Shown here one piece after another: positions 63,757 through 64,000 of a stretch of 64,000 bases of DNA. Position numbers and translations under genes: made by a program. Under the pieces are notes generated by a model that worked only from the letters and a program-made list of their open reading frames with translations, ran no database searches and was not told the origin of the DNA. Origin of the DNA: Scylla paramamosain (lineage: Eukaryota; Arthropoda; Malacostraca; Decapoda; Portunidae); the NCBI RefSeq assembly GCF_035594125.1, contig NC_087171.1:19345767-19409766 (forward strand). Direction: 5' to 3'. Within the stretch, counting starts at the first letter, position 1, and every line of letters begins with the position of its first letter.

Positions 63757-64000
63757 ACAACAACGTGACCCCACCCAACAGTAGGCAGGTTACCGCTTCG
63801 CTAAAACCATTTCCCCGCACATGACTGAAATAAACATGTCTTTCCTGCAACTCCTAAACACACACTGCATAACATGGAAATATACAGTTGTTCCAGTACC
63901 ACAATTTAATTTTGAAGCAGCTGGAGGGAAAGGTAACTTTTAACATTGCATTGATTTCTTTCTTTCTCTTTCTTCTTTGTTGTTTCATTAATATCATGTT

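Overview
This is a eukaryotic nuclear window, very probably from an arthropod and most likely a decapod crustacean. The genes are split by GT-AG introns, and the three protein families found are animal families. Simple-sequence DNA is extremely dense: long pure (GA)n, (GT)n, (AT)n, (AAT)n and (GAA)n tracts occur throughout. The decapod call is an inference from this texture and from the retrotransposon remnants. The species cannot be named from the sequence alone.

Three host genes are supported. (1) About 2.35-7.33 kb, minus strand: the first two coding exons seen of a big brain (bib)-type aquaporin-family protein. The rest of the gene lies off the left edge. (2) 18.1-28.85 kb, minus strand: a complete PEX5 gene, the peroxisomal PTS1 import receptor. 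Fourteen coding exons join in frame to give 646 residues, with an N-terminal Cys11, one LVEEF and seven WxxxF/Y motifs, a PEX7-binding-like exon, and a C-terminal TPR domain. Intron 6 carries a decayed fragment resembling the FF-repeat region of TCERG1. (3) 36.98-38.82 kb, plus strand: a four-exon bHLH transcription factor of the TCF23/TCF24 type (272 residues as modelled).

Layout: 1-2.3 kb is the left flank or intron of bib, with a CR1-like retrotransposon 3' end fused to a (GAA)27 tract. 2.5-7.0 kb is a bib intron that contains a perfect 100-bp tandem duplication. 7.3-18.1 kb is intergenic, with a fold-back element whose ends are flanked by TA and a nested inverted repeat near 15.1 kb. 28.9-37.0 kb is intergenic, with a candidate miniature inverted-repeat element near 34.9 kb. 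38.8-64 kb has no gene I can recognise. It holds about 30 microsatellites, two more CR1-like 3' ends (42.3-42.7 and 54.8 kb), and a long palindrome at 50.9-51.2 kb in which a whole microsatellite-flanked block is repeated inverted.

The three genes have unrelated jobs (membrane channel family and neurogenesis; peroxisomal matrix import; transcription). Nothing suggests they act together. I found no operon, CRISPR array, integrated virus, tRNA or rRNA. I do not see an undescribed multi-gene system here. The most interesting signals are the obligate PEX7-binding exon in PEX5, the splice acceptor of PEX5 exon 8 set against a compound microsatellite, the palindrome near 51 kb, the fold-back elements, and the CR1 tail joined to a microsatellite.
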